Shown in pieces: positions 34,366 through 44,198 of a DNA stretch of 64,000 nt. The position numbers were made by a program, and so were the translations under genes. The notes under the pieces were generated by a model. That model saw only the letters and a list, made by a program, of their open reading frames with translations. It did not search any database and was not told the DNA's origin. Within the stretch, counting starts at the first letter, position 1. Each line of letters begins with the position of its first letter. This DNA comes from DATHTC01 sp963746805 (lineage in GTDB: Bacteria; Actinomycetota; Thermoleophilia; Gaiellales; Gaiellaceae), in the NCBI GenBank assembly GCA_963746805.1, contig CAVVCQ010000003.1, positions 123,538-187,537 on the forward strand, written 5' to 3'.

Positions 34366-34371
34366 GCGGCG

Positions 34372-34393
34372 ATCTTACGGGTGCTGGTAGAAC
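34372..34393. promoter_or_regulatory. Divergent -10 boxes, SDR and winged-helix gene
   Basis: Minus-strand TAAGAT (34372-34377) is six bases before ATG 34365; plus-strand TAGAAC (34388-34393) is six bases before GTG 34400. The entire intergenic region is 34 bases. Confidence 0.5.
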
Positions 34394-34399
34394 GCGCGC

Positions 34400-35568
34400 G
34401 TGCGCCGGATCTCCGTCGACGAGCGGCGCGCACGCCTCGCCCGGCGCCACCGGCTGACGCCCGACGACCGCGCGGCCGGCCCCCTCGAGGCCGCGCGCGC
34501 GCTGGTGGCACTGCACTCGACCGACGCGGTCACGGTCTACCTCTCGGTGCTCGCGCGGACGACGGGTGTGGCGCCCGCGGACGTCGAGCGCGCGCTCTAC
34601 GACGACCGCAGCCTCGTCCGCGTGCTCGCGATGCGGCGGACGCTGTGGGTCGTCCCGCGCGAGCTCCTGCCGGTCGTCCTCGCGGCCGCGACACGGACGG
34701 TCGCCGCGCGGGAGCGCCGCCGGCTGGAGGGGTTCATCCGGGACAGCGGCTTCACCGCGCGTCCGGGGGCTTGGCTAAAGCGGGCGGAGCGGGAGGCGCT
34801 CGCGGCGGTCGAGGCGCGCGGCGAGGCGTTCACGAGCGACATCACGCGGAACGTGCCCCTGCTCGCGACGAAGCTCAGCTTCGGCACCGGCCGCTGGGCG
34901 ACGACGCAGAGCGCGTCGGCGCGCGTCCTGCCACAGCTCGCGATGGACGCGAAGCTGGTGCGCGGCCGGCCGCGCGGCAACTGGAGCAACGGCCAGTACC
35001 GCTGGGTGCCGACGGCGGCGTGGCTCGGCGGCCCGGTCGAGGAGCTCGACGGGGCGGCGGCGCAGGCGGAGCTCGTGCGGCGCTGGCTCGCCGCGTTCGG
35101 GCCCGCGACGGAGACCGACCTGCGCTGGTGGACCGGCTGGACCGCGCGGGAGGTCCGCGCCGCCCTCGCCGCGCTGCCGCACGAGACGGTCGACCTCGAC
35201 GGCGCGAACGGCGTCATCCTCGCCGGCGACGACGAGCCCGTCGAGCCGCCGGAGCCGTGGGCGGCGCTGCTCTCGACACTCGACCCGACGACCATGGGCT
35301 GGAAGGAGCGCGACTGGTACCTCGGCCCGCACGCGTCGGTGCTCTTCGACGTGAACGGCAACGCCGGCCCGACCGTGTGGTGGGACGGCCGCGTCGTCGG
35401 CGGCTGGAGCCAGCGCCGCGACGGCGAGATCGTCTACCGGCTGCTCGAGGACGTCGGCGCCGACGCGGTCGCGGCGGTCGAGGCCGAGGTCGCGCGGCTC
35501 ACGGACTGGATCGGCGACGTCCGCTTCTCACCCGGGTTCCTGCCGCCGTTCCAGCGCGAGCTCGCGAC

Positions 35569-35572
<4 letters not shown>
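34400..35572 (+). CDS. Winged-helix protein of the HTH_42/AlkZ-like family
   Basis: A 390-residue protein of the family (COG3214) that includes the crosslink-repair glycosylase AlkZ. Family segments are AARALVALHSTDAVTVYLSVLAR, DDRSLVRVLAMRRTLWVVPRELLP, WLAAFGPATETDLRWWTGW and the C-terminal DPTTMGWKERDWYLG...GGWSQRRDGEIV. AlkZ uses a Gln-x-Gln motif at the position where this protein has His-Ser-Thr, so glycosylase activity is doubtful. GTG start six bases after TAGAAC. Shares a CTAG stop with the convergent acyl-CoA dehydrogenase. Confidence 0.8.
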
Positions 35573-36753
<1,181 letters not shown>

Positions 36754-36775
36754 GCGCCAGTCCTCTTCGCGTCGA

Positions 36776-36791
36776 TTGACTAGTCAGTCAA
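36776..36791. promoter_or_regulatory. TetR-type operator between acyl-CoA dehydrogenase and patatin
   Basis: TTGACTAGTCAGTCAA, containing the perfect palindrome TGACTAGTCA (36777-36786). The TTGAC...GTCAA arrangement recurs at 44146-44165 at the start of the TetR gene. Located 22 bases before the dehydrogenase ATG and 10 before the patatin GTG. Confidence 0.5.
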
Positions 36792-36801
36792 ACTGTACAG
36801 G

Positions 36802-37984
36802 GTGACCGAACACGACGCGACCCGCGACGTGGCACTCGTCCTCTCGGGCGGGGGTGTCAACGGCGTGATGATGGAGCTCGGTTTCCTCCGCCGACTCCGG
36901 GGGAGCGCGCTGTGGCCGCGCGTCGGGTGGATCTTCGGAACGTCGGCGGGCGCGCTGGCCGGAGTGATGGCGGCCCTCGACCGACTCGACGACCTCGAGC
37001 GCTTCCTGCTCGCGATGCAGGCGAAAGACGCGTTCCGGCCGCACCCGCTCTGGCGCCTCCCGCTGCTCGGCTCGCACGAGTACCGGCTCCCGGACACGAT
37101 CGACGAGCGGCTCGGCGGCGTCCACGCGCTCGCCGTGGCGCTCGCGCACAGCCCGATCGAGCTGGTCGTCTGCGCGACCGACGTCACGGACACGACCGGC
37201 GGCGACGATCCGGGCGACTACGAGCTCGTCTACTCGTCGCGCTCGACCGAGCCGGACGAGATGGCGCAGGCGATCCTCGCGAGCGGCGCGATCTCGACGC
37301 TCGTGATGCCGGTGCGGGTCGGCGAGCGGATCGCGACGGACGGCGGCTGGCTCCGGAACTACCCCCTCGCGCACGCCTACCACCGGCCCGGCGTCGAGCT
37401 GATCGTCTCCTTCCGCTACTTCCCGCGCTACACGCCGTTCGACGCGACCCCGCTCGCGACGATCCGCCGCCGCCTCGGCCGCTTCGGCCGCGTGCCGCCG
37501 GTCCGCGCGCTGATCGAGGAGCTGAAGGTGGCGGAGGCGCGCGAGGCCCGGGGCGAGCCGGCGCACCTCCTCGACATGATCACGCGGCTGATGCGGATCG
37601 CCGTCCTCCGCGCCTCCGTGCTGGAGGAGCGGGCCGCGGACGAGAAGGACGACGGGATCGAGGCGCTTCGCCCGGCTGCGCGAGGAGGTCGACGACGCGA
37701 TCCGGCGCGGCGTCTCCGACCCGCACGAGCGGGAGCGCGTGGCCGCCGCCGTCGCGGAGCGCTTCGGCGGCGCGCAGTTCCCCTTCGGCCGCGACCGGCA
37801 CGTGCCACGCATCACCGTCCGCGCCTCGGCGCAGGGCGTGAGCCTCGAGCCGCAGTCGCGCACGCCGGCGCCGTGGAGCGACGAGGACAAGCGGGCGCTG
37901 ATCGAGCGCGGCTGGGAGCTGACGGACGAGGCGCTGGCGGCCGCGGGCGTCGATCAGCCCACGAACGTCGCCCAGAGCAGGTAG
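36802..37984 (+). CDS. Patatin-like phospholipase (apparent +1 frameshift)
   Basis: Lipid acyl hydrolase with a Ser-Asp dyad. VLSGGGVNGVMMELGFL forms the oxyanion loop, FGTSAGAL the GxSxG nucleophile, and ATDGGWLRNYPL the DGG motif with the Asp. This frame then runs open but nonsensical far downstream. In the next frame, RLREEVDDAIRRG and GAQFPFGRDRHVPRITV continue the helical C-terminus to TAG 37984. The switch lies at CCC 37671-37673, and deleting one C gives EALRRLREEVDD and a product of about 393 residues. I treat it as one gene with an insertion error. The end overlaps mntH by 31 bases. Confidence 0.8.
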
Positions 37985-39216
37985 GCGTTCAGGCCGATGA
38001 TGACCGCGGCGACGAGGCTCGCCGCGACCGTCGTCCCGCGCCGGTTGACGAGCTCGCCCATCACGTCGCGCCGGCGCGTCAGCAGGATCATCGGGACGAG
38101 CGCGAACGGGATCCCGAACGAGAGCACGACCTGCGAGACGACGAGCGTGTCCGTCGTCGGGAGCCCGAGCCCCAGCACGAGGAGCGACGGCGCCATCGTC
38201 ACCGCCCGCCGCACGAACACGGGGATGCGGCGCCGGACGAAGCCCTGCATCACGACCTGGCCGGCGTAGGTGCCGACGCTCGACGACGCGAGGCCGGAGG
38301 CGAGCAGCGCGACCCCGAACGCGAGCGCCGCCCCGCCGCCGATGAGCCGGTCGAGCCCGGCGTGCGCCGCCTCGATCGAGTCGACGCCGGTGTGACCCGT
38401 CTCGTTGAAGAGCGACGCCGCGATGACGAGCATCGAGAGGTTGACGAGGCCCGCGACCGTCATCGCGACGATCACGTCGAGCCGCGCGAAGCGCAGCACG
38501 CGGCGCTTCTCCTCGACGTCGCGCGTCTCGACGCGCCGCTGCGTCAGTGCCGAATGCAGGTAGACGACGTGCGGCATGACCGTCGCGCCGATGATCCCGA
38601 CCGCGAGGTAGAGGCTGTCCGAGCCGGCGAAGCCGGGGACGAGCCCCGAGGCCACCCCGCCCGCGTCGCCGCCGACGGCGAGCAGGTCGTAGGCGAAGCC
38701 GAGCAGGACGAGGCCGAGCAGGCCGACGATCGCGAGCTCGAAGCGGCGGTACCCGCGCTGCTCGAGCGCGAGGATCGCGAACGCGACGACGGCCGTGATG
38801 AGCCCGGCCGGGAAGAGCGGGATCCCGAAGATGAGGTTCAGTCCGATGGCGGCCCCGACGAACTCGGCGAGGTCGGTCGCCATCGCGATCGCCTCCGCCT
38901 GCACCCACAGCACCCAACGGACGGGCCGCGGGAAGTGATCGCGGGAGAGCTCGGGCAGGTTCCGACCGGTGGCGACACCCGTCTTCGCGGACAGGTACTG
39001 CACGAGCATCGCCATCAGGTTCGCGAGGACGATGACCCAGACGAGCGTGTAGCCGAAGCGCGCGCCGCTCTCGATGTTCGTCGCGAAGTTGCCGGGGTCG
39101 ACGTACGCGACCGCCGCGACGAACGCGGGACCGAGGAGCGTCGCCGTGGTCCGCACGCGACCGCGCGAGCGGAGTCGCCGGAGGTCGAGTTCGGGTGCGT
39201 AGGCAGTGCTGGCCAC
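37954..39216 (-). CDS. mntH: Nramp-family divalent metal ion transporter
   Basis: Proton-coupled Mn/Fe importer in the cytoplasmic membrane. 420 residues with about eleven TM helices, the TM1 DPGN metal-binding motif at 40-43 and the TM6 MPH motif at 214-216, both intact. GTG start is six bases after minus-strand TAAACT. A TTTAG...CTAAA palindrome covers that -10 box, which is the expected place for a metal-dependent repressor (MntR/DtxR type), but no such regulator is in the window. Confidence 0.93.
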   Translation of the reverse strand: MASTAYAPELDLRRLRSRGRVRTTATLLGPAFVAAVAYVDPGNFATNIESGARFGYTLVWVIVLANLMAMLVQYLSAKTGVATGRNLPELSRDHFPRPVRWVLWVQAEAIAMATDLAEFVGAAIGLNLIFGIPLFPAGLITAVVAFAILALEQRGYRRFELAIVGLLGLVLLGFAYDLLAVGGDAGGVASGLVPGFAGSDSLYLAVGIIGATVMPHVVYLHSALTQRRVETRDVEEKRRVLRFARLDVIVAMTVAGLVNLSMLVIAASLFNETGHTGVDSIEAAHAGLDRLIGGGAALAFGVALLASGLASSSVGTYAGQVVMQGFVRRRIPVFVRRAVTMAPSLLVLGLGLPTTDTLVVSQVVLSFGIPFALVPMILLTRRRDVMGELVNRRGTTVAASLVAAVIIGLNAYLLWATFVG

Positions 39217-39222
39217 ACTCGA

Positions 39223-39240
39223 AGTTTAGCCGCGACTAAA
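39223..39240. promoter_or_regulatory. mntH promoter with overlapping palindromic operator
   Basis: Minus-strand -10 TAAACT at 39223-39228, six bases before GTG 39216. TTTAGCCGCGACTAAA at 39225-39240 is a 16-base palindrome with one mismatched pair. A repressor bound here would block RNA polymerase. Confidence 0.55.
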
Positions 39241-39258
39241 TCTCTTCGGGCGGGCCGC

Positions 39259-40140
39259 TCAGGTCGCGAAGCGACGCCGAAACTCGACCACCCGCGCGAC
39301 GGCCTCGTCGAGCTCTCCGCGGCGGGCGAGCGGCAGCAGCGCCGCGATCGCGCGCCGCGCGTAGGCGGGGTGCGTGTACAGCAGCAGGTCGGCGCCGGCG
39401 CGCATCGCCTTCGCCGGCCAGTACGCAGGCGGCTCGGCGACGACGTTCATCGAGTCCGTGATCGCGACGCCGCGGAACCCGAGCGCCCGCAGCCGCCGGT
39501 ACGCCGCGGGCTCGAGCGACGCTCGGAAGCGGCCGCCGCCGAGCTCGGGGTAGAACGCGTGCCCGACCATCACGCACGGGACGCCGCCGCGGATCGCCGC
39601 CCGGAACGCCGCCAGCTCGCGGGCCGTCACGCGCGCGTCGACGTGCGGGCGCTCGTCGGTGGAGACGGCGGCCGTCCCGAGCCCGGGGAAGTGCTTCGCG
39701 CACGCCCCGGCGCCGCCGTCGAGGAGCCCGCGGCCGAAGGCGACCCCGATCGCGGGCGTGCGGAAGTGCCGCGACCCGAGCGGTCCGCCGGCGGTGTCGA
39801 GCACGGGCGCGAGGTCGACGTCGACGCCGACGCGGCGCAGAGCGCGGCCGGTCTCGCGGCCCGCGGCCCGCGCCTCCCTCGCGCTCGCGAAGTCCCGCGC
39901 CGCGCGCCACGGCGGCAGCGCCGGGAAGTCCTTCACGAGCCCGCCCTCCTGGTCGGCGAGCACGAGCTGCCCGGGCGGCCGCGGCTGCCCGACTCGGACG
40001 AAGATCCCACCCACGCCCGGAGGAGCCGGCTGGCCCGAGACGACGACGAGCGCGGCCTTCTGCTGCGGCGTCAGCGCAGCCACCTCGGCGTTCACGCCGC
40101 CGCCGAGCGCCGCCGCGATCAGGAGGGCGAGTGACCCCAC
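39259..40140 (-). CDS. Glycoside hydrolase family 3 (beta-N-acetylhexosaminidase-like)
   Basis: A 293-residue GH3 N-terminal-domain protein, probably acting on muropeptides or glycans outside the cell. The first 19 residues form a short signal (MGSLALLIAAALGGGVNAE). VLADQEGGLVKDF, DVDLAPVLD, the KHFPGLG segment (usual KHFPGH/LG), AFRAAIRGGVPCVMVGHAFYP and FRGVAITDSMNVV with the nucleophile Asp are present. It lacks the GH3 C-terminal domain, like NagZ. GTG start seven bases after TATCCT. Confidence 0.85.
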   Translation of the reverse strand: MGSLALLIAAALGGGVNAEVAALTPQQKAALVVVSGQPAPPGVGGIFVRVGQPRPPGQLVLADQEGGLVKDFPALPPWRAARDFASAREARAAGRETGRALRRVGVDVDLAPVLDTAGGPLGSRHFRTPAIGVAFGRGLLDGGAGACAKHFPGLGTAAVSTDERPHVDARVTARELAAFRAAIRGGVPCVMVGHAFYPELGGGRFRASLEPAAYRRLRALGFRGVAITDSMNVVAEPPAYWPAKAMRAGADLLLYTHPAYARRAIAALLPLARRGELDEAVARVVEFRRRFAT

Positions 40141-40147
40141 GGCGCCG

Positions 40148-40157
40148 AGGATACGAT
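40148..40157. promoter_or_regulatory. Overlapping divergent -10 boxes, GH3 and acyl-CoA dehydrogenase
   Basis: AGGATACGAT holds TATCCT on the minus strand (40153-40148; seven bases before GTG 40140) and TACGAT on the plus strand (40152-40157; six bases before GTG 40164). The two hexamers share two bases, so the polymerases should exclude each other. Confidence 0.55.
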
Positions 40158-40163
40158 GGCCCC

Positions 40164-41357
40164 GTGGCCGTCGCCTCCAAGCCCACCGCGATCGACCCGC
40201 GCGACTTCCTCGCGCTCGACGCGCTCCTCGACGACGAGGAGAAGGCGATCCGCGACACCGTGCGCCAGTTCGTCCGCGAGCGCGTGCTCCCGGACGTCGG
40301 CGACTGGTTCGAGCAGGGGATCCTGCCGCGCGAGCTGGTCCAGGAGCTGGCGAAGCTCGGCCTCTTCGGCATGCACCTCGAGGGCTACGGGCTCCCGGGC
40401 GCGAGCTCCGTCCAGTACGGCCTCGTGTGCATGGAGCTCGAGGCCGGGGACTCGGGCGTCCGCAGCGCCGTCTCCGTCCAGGGCTCGCTCGCGATGTACT
40501 CGATCTGGCGCTGGGGCTCCGAGGAGCAGAAGCAGCGCTGGCTGCCGGCGATGCACGAGGGCGCGGCGATCGGCTGCTTCGGCCTCACCGAGCCGGACGC
40601 AGGCTCCGATCCCGGCGCGATGCGTACCACCGCGCGTCGCGACGGCTCCGACTGGATCATCAACGGCTCGAAGATGTGGATCACGAACGGGACGATCGCC
40701 GACGTCGCGACCGTCTGGGCGCGCACGGACGAGGGCGAGATCCGCGGCTTCCTCGTCGAGAAGGGGACGAAGGGCTTCAGCGCGCCGGAGATCCACAAGA
40801 AGCTCTCGCTGCGCGCGTCCGTCACCTCCGAGCTCGTGCTCGACGACGTGCGCGTGCCCGAGGACGCGATGTTCCCCGAGGTGCGCTCGCTGCGCGGCCC
40901 GCTCTCGTGCCTGAACGAGGCGCGGTACGGGATCGTCTGGGGCGCGGTCGGAGCGGCGCGCGCCTGCTTCGAGGCGGCGCTCGACTACGCCAAGGAGCGC
41001 ATCGCGTTCGGCAAGCCGATCTCGGCGTACCAGCTGACGCAGCAGAAGCTCGCGGAGATCGCGCTCGAGGTGAACCGCGGCTCGCTCGTCGCGCTCCACC
41101 TCGGCCGGATGAAGGACAACGGCACCCTCCGGCCCGAGCACGTGTCGATGGGGAAGATGGGCAACGTCCGCGGCGCGATCGAGGCCTGCCGCACCGCCCG
41201 CACGATCCTCGGCGGCAACGGGATCACCCTCGAGTACCCGGTGATCCGGCACATGAACAACCTCGAGTCCGTCCTCACCTACGAGGGCACGCACGAGGTG
41301 CACACGCTCGTCGTCGGCGAGGCGCTGACCGGCGTGAACGCGTTCGGCCGGGGCTAG
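40164..41357 (+). CDS. Acyl-CoA dehydrogenase, glutaryl-CoA dehydrogenase-like
   Basis: 397 residues with the glutaryl-CoA dehydrogenase pattern: DPRDFLALDALLDDEEKAIRD at the N-terminus, GCFGLTEPDAGSDPGAMRT, MWITNGTIADVATVWAR, LSLRASVTSELVLDDVRVPE, CLNEARYGIVWGAVGAA and the C-terminal ILGGNGITLEYPVIRHMNNLESVLTYEGTHEVHTL with the catalytic Glu position (TYEGT). GTG 40164 is preferred over GTG 40131 because a -10 box lies six bases before it. Likely role: lysine/tryptophan or fatty-acid degradation; stand-alone here. Confidence 0.9.
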   Translation: MAVASKPTAIDPRDFLALDALLDDEEKAIRDTVRQFVRERVLPDVGDWFEQGILPRELVQELAKLGLFGMHLEGYGLPGASSVQYGLVCMELEAGDSGVRSAVSVQGSLAMYSIWRWGSEEQKQRWLPAMHEGAAIGCFGLTEPDAGSDPGAMRTTARRDGSDWIINGSKMWITNGTIADVATVWARTDEGEIRGFLVEKGTKGFSAPEIHKKLSLRASVTSELVLDDVRVPEDAMFPEVRSLRGPLSCLNEARYGIVWGAVGAARACFEAALDYAKERIAFGKPISAYQLTQQKLAEIALEVNRGSLVALHLGRMKDNGTLRPEHVSMGKMGNVRGAIEACRTARTILGGNGITLEYPVIRHMNNLESVLTYEGTHEVHTLVVGEALTGVNAFGRG

Positions 41358-41360
41358 AAG

Positions 41361-41828
41361 CTAGGCCTCGCCGTCCAGGTAGTCGACGGCGTCGCGGCGC
41401 CGGAACAGCTTCGTGTCGTCGTCGTTCCCCGGGAAGACGCCGATCTTGTCGCTGTCCGGATAGACCGACACGTCCGGCTTCTGCTTCGTCGAGAGCATGA
41501 CCACGTGCGCCGTCTCGCTCCCGCCGCGGAGCGAGTGCGCCCCCGCCGGCCCTTCCGGGAAGCAGACGACGTCGCCGGGCCGCAGCGTCCGCTCGCCCTC
41601 GGGCGTGCGCAGCACGGGATCGCCGCGGAGGACGAGCACCCACTCCTCGTTCGGGTACTCGTAGTGGTACGGGCAGATCGCCTCGCCCGGCGGCAGCTCG
41701 TAGACCGTCGCCCCCAGCTTCGCCGCGCCGAGTGACGGGCCGAGGCGCGCGGAGCGCGAGCGGAAGCCCGGCGGGTCGTCGTCGTTCGGCCCCTCGAACG
41801 TGACGTCGTGGACGTTGACGTCGGCCAC
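41361..41828 (-). CDS. Cupin-domain protein
   Basis: A 155-residue single-domain cupin. A conserved beta-barrel core runs from ELPPGEAICPYHYEYPNEEWVLVLRGDPVLRTPEGERTLRPGDVVCFPEGPAGAHSLRG, holding cupin motif 1 (HxE...E) and motif 2 (the final His). The C-terminal segment DVSVYPDSDKIGVFPG is typical of a conserved subgroup of cupins with unknown substrate. GTG start (MADVNVHDVTFEGPN); divergent from the secreted protein gene with an 18-base gap. Confidence 0.82.
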   Translation of the reverse strand: MADVNVHDVTFEGPNDDDPPGFRSRSARLGPSLGAAKLGATVYELPPGEAICPYHYEYPNEEWVLVLRGDPVLRTPEGERTLRPGDVVCFPEGPAGAHSLRGGSETAHVVMLSTKQKPDVSVYPDSDKIGVFPGNDDDTKLFRRRDAVDYLDGEA

Positions 41829-41833
41829 GGGCC

Positions 41834-41839
41834 TATCCT
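41834..41839 (+). promoter_or_regulatory. -10 box of secreted protein gene
   Basis: TATCCT, seven bases before ATG 41847; it decides for this start over the longer frame beginning at 41808. Confidence 0.5.
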
Positions 41840-41846
41840 CACGACG

Positions 41847-42344
41847 ATGTGGCGCGCAGGCAAGCTCGTCGCGGTCGGGGCGCTCGTTCTCGCGGGGACG
41901 GCCGCCGCCGCGCCGCCCAAGGCCGGCGTGCTCGTGCCCGGCCGCTCGCTCGGCGGCGTCTCCCTCGGGATGACGCAGACGCAAGTGCGCGACGCATGGG
42001 GCTCACGACACGGCGTCTGCCGCGATTGCCGGGGCCGCACGACCTGGTACTTCAACCGCGAGCCGTTCCAGCCGCAGGGTGCGGGCGTGGAGCTCCGCGG
42101 CGACCGGGTCGTCGCCGCCTTCACGCTCTGGCAGCCTCCGGGCTGGCGCACGAGCGCCGGCCTCGCGCTGGGCGAGTCGGAGGCCCGGATCACGGAGACC
42201 TACGGCGCGCTCGCGCGGATCGAGTGCGGCGGCTATTCCGCGCTGACGATGCGCACGGGCGGCAGCATCACGGTCTTCTACGTCGTCGAGGGCTCGCTCT
42301 GGGGCTTCGGGCTCACACGGCCGAACGTGCCGACTTGCCGCTGA
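41847..42344 (+). CDS. Secreted protein of unknown function
   Basis: 165 residues with a clear signal peptide (MWRAGKLVAVGALVLAGTAAAAPP). The mature domain starts GVLVPGRSLGGVSLGMTQTQVRDAWG, a beta-alpha arrangement reminiscent of SmpA/BamE-like 'SLGMTxxQV' domains, and has four cysteines (VCRDC, ECGGY, PTCR). ATG chosen from the -10 spacing. The 3' end overlaps the convergent MFS gene by 32 bases. Function unknown. Confidence 0.65.
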   Translation: MWRAGKLVAVGALVLAGTAAAAPPKAGVLVPGRSLGGVSLGMTQTQVRDAWGSRHGVCRDCRGRTTWYFNREPFQPQGAGVELRGDRVVAAFTLWQPPGWRTSAGLALGESEARITETYGALARIECGGYSALTMRTGGSITVFYVVEGSLWGFGLTRPNVPTCR

Positions 42345-43569
42345 GCGAGGCAACCAGAGGAATCGCGAGCAGGATCGGGATCCCGCACAGCGGCCACAGC
42401 ACCTGGTAGCCCTCGGTCTCGTCGAGGTGCGGGGCGAGGATGTCGATCGCGGCGCCCGCCACCAGGGGCCCGGCGATGAGGCCGAAGCCCTTCGTCCACG
42501 TCGCGAGGCCGGCGGCCGTGCCGCGGTGCCCCTCCGGCATGAGCTCGTAGAGCAGGCCCCACGCGAGCGTCATCACGAGGCCGCCGGCAATCGCGACGCC
42601 GAAGATGAACGGCAGGTACCACGCGTTCCACTCCGTGGCGAGGCCGGCGACGAGGAACCCGGTCCCGTAGACGGCCGAGGCGACGACGATGACGCGTGCG
42701 ATCCCGAGGCGCCGGCCGAGCGCGCCGGCGATCACGGCCGCGACGACGTATCCACCCGCGACCGCCGCGAGCACGAGCGACGACACCGCGAGCGACTGGC
42801 CGAGACCGACGACGACGTAGAGGACGACGAACGTCCGCGCCGCGGCGAAGGTCCCCTCCCACGCCGCGTTCGCGATGAGGAAACGCCGCACGAGTGGCTC
42901 ACCGCGGAACACGCCCCAGCTCGTCTGCACGTACGCCCGCACGCCGCGGAAGACGCGCCCGTGGCCCCCGTCCTCGCGCACGAAGAGGACAGGGATCCCG
43001 CAGGCGATGACGACGACGAACGCGGCGACGAGGAACGGCGCCGGCGGCCACACGTGGAAGAGGAAGCCGCCGCCGATGAGCCCGGCGCCGAGCGCGATCC
43101 CGCGCAGCACGTGCTGGACGGACTGCGACGAGCCGTACCGATCCTCCGGCAGCAGGTCGGGATAGAGCCCGCGGTACGGCGGCTCGTAGACGTAGTACGC
43201 GAAGAAGAACGCGCACACCATCAGCGCCGTCGTCCAGAAACTCGGCATGAACGCGAGCAGCGCGAGGCTGAAGCCCATCGGCCCGAGCGCGACGAGCATG
43301 AACGGGCGCCGGCGCCCGAGCGGCGTGTGGAAGGTGTCGCTCCAGGGCCCGATCACGACGGGGAGCGTCAGCGCGAACAGGCCCTCGGCCGCGAGCACGA
43401 GCGCGATCAGGGTCGTCGAGGAGGTGAAGTCTCCGAGGAGAGGCGGGAGATACGCGGCGGTGGTGGTGAGGGCGAAGGCGAGGCCGAAGGCGCCGAGGCC
43501 GAGGATCCAGACGAGGCTGCGGCGCGTCCCCTGGAGGATGACCAGCGGGTCGAGTATCGGTGTCGTCAC
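42313..43569 (-). CDS. MFS transporter
   Basis: 418-residue major facilitator protein with about twelve TM helices. The cytoplasmic loop GPWSDTFHTPLGRRRPFMLVALGP resembles sugar/cation symporters (SUT/GPH-like) rather than drug exporters; PPYRGLYPDLLPEDRYGSSQS follows TM4. The GTG start overlaps the TetR stop (GTGA), so the regulator and transporter form one operon. Substrate not evident. Confidence 0.85.
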   Translation of the reverse strand: MTTPILDPLVILQGTRRSLVWILGLGAFGLAFALTTTAAYLPPLLGDFTSSTTLIALVLAAEGLFALTLPVVIGPWSDTFHTPLGRRRPFMLVALGPMGFSLALLAFMPSFWTTALMVCAFFFAYYVYEPPYRGLYPDLLPEDRYGSSQSVQHVLRGIALGAGLIGGGFLFHVWPPAPFLVAAFVVVIACGIPVLFVREDGGHGRVFRGVRAYVQTSWGVFRGEPLVRRFLIANAAWEGTFAAARTFVVLYVVVGLGQSLAVSSLVLAAVAGGYVVAAVIAGALGRRLGIARVIVVASAVYGTGFLVAGLATEWNAWYLPFIFGVAIAGGLVMTLAWGLLYELMPEGHRGTAAGLATWTKGFGLIAGPLVAGAAIDILAPHLDETEGYQVLWPLCGIPILLAIPLVASLSGKSARSAV

Positions 43570-44165
43570 GCCGGGACGGAGGCCGGATCGAGGCCGCCGC
43601 AGACGATGTCCACGACGGCGCGCTCCGCCTCGGTCACGTCGGCCTCGAGCTCGCCGAGGAGCCAGCCGGTGAGGATCTCCTCGAGCGCGCCGTAGAAGAC
43701 GAACGCCGCGAGCCTCGCGTCGAGGCCCTGCCGCAGCTCGCCCCGCTCCTGGCCGTTGGCGACGATGCGCTCGATCGCCTCGAACGCCTGCCGGATCTCC
43801 GCGATCTCGCGCTCCAGCCGCGCCCCGCGTGTGACCTCGTTCACGAGCACGCGCACGAGGTCGGGGTCGCGCGTCCACGTGCGGAGCACGATCGCGCCGA
43901 CCTTGCGCAGCTGCTCACGCGCCGGGTCGTCGGACTCCTCCACCTCCCGCATCGCCGCGAGCAGCGCCGTCCACGTGTCGCGGAAGATCGTCTCGAGGAG
44001 CTCGTCCTTCGAGGAGAAGTAGTGGTAGACGAGCCCGTGCGCGACGCCCGCCTCGGCCGCGACGTCGCCGACCCGCGCGCCGTGGAAGCCCTTCGCCGCG
44101 AAGACGCGGACGGCCGCCTCGAGCAGGATCTGGCGCTTCTCCTGGTTGATCGACCGGTCAGTCAA
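43566..44165 (-). CDS. TetR-family regulator, FadR-like
   Basis: 199-residue repressor. The N-terminal HTH (EKRQILLEAAVRVFAAKGFHGARVGDVAAEAGVAHGLVYHYFSSKDELL) is typical of the acyl-CoA-responsive FadR/PaaR type of TetR protein. The ligand domain has no diagnostic residues I can call. TTG start at 44165, nine bases after TATGCT. A near-palindrome with GACCGGTC core spans its first codons, so it probably represses itself. Controls the coupled MFS gene and probably the divergent CoA-transferase. Confidence 0.85.
   Translation of the reverse strand: MTDRSINQEKRQILLEAAVRVFAAKGFHGARVGDVAAEAGVAHGLVYHYFSSKDELLETIFRDTWTALLAAMREVEESDDPAREQLRKVGAIVLRTWTRDPDLVRVLVNEVTRGARLEREIAEIRQAFEAIERIVANGQERGELRQGLDARLAAFVFYGALEEILTGWLLGELEADVTEAERAVVDIVCGGLDPASVPA
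44146..44165. promoter_or_regulatory. TetR operator over the regulator's first codons
   Basis: 20-base near-palindrome TTGAT-CGACCGGTCA-GTCAA with eight of ten base pairs symmetrical; the core GACCGGTC is perfect. Shares the TTGAC/GTCAA arms with 36776-36791. Confidence 0.5.
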
Positions 44166-44174
44166 GTCCGTCCG

Positions 44175-44191
44175 AGCATAGAACGTAGGCT
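44175..44191. promoter_or_regulatory. Divergent -10 boxes, TetR and CoA-transferase
   Basis: Minus-strand TATGCT (44175-44180) is nine bases before TTG 44165; plus-strand TAGGCT (44186-44191) is seven bases before GTG 44199. Confidence 0.5.
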
Positions 44192-44198
44192 TCCGCCG

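Noticed and set aside
37665..37680. Programmed +1 frameshifting at CCC codons
   Set aside because: Unrelated genes, including essential lysS, show the same insertion-type breaks in short homopolymers; sequencing error is simpler.
36802..40134. A 1110-codon open frame continuing from the patatin gene
   Set aside because: After 37671 it reads as Arg/Asp/Glu-rich antisense shadow of mntH and the GH3 gene; the real patatin C-terminus is in the next frame.
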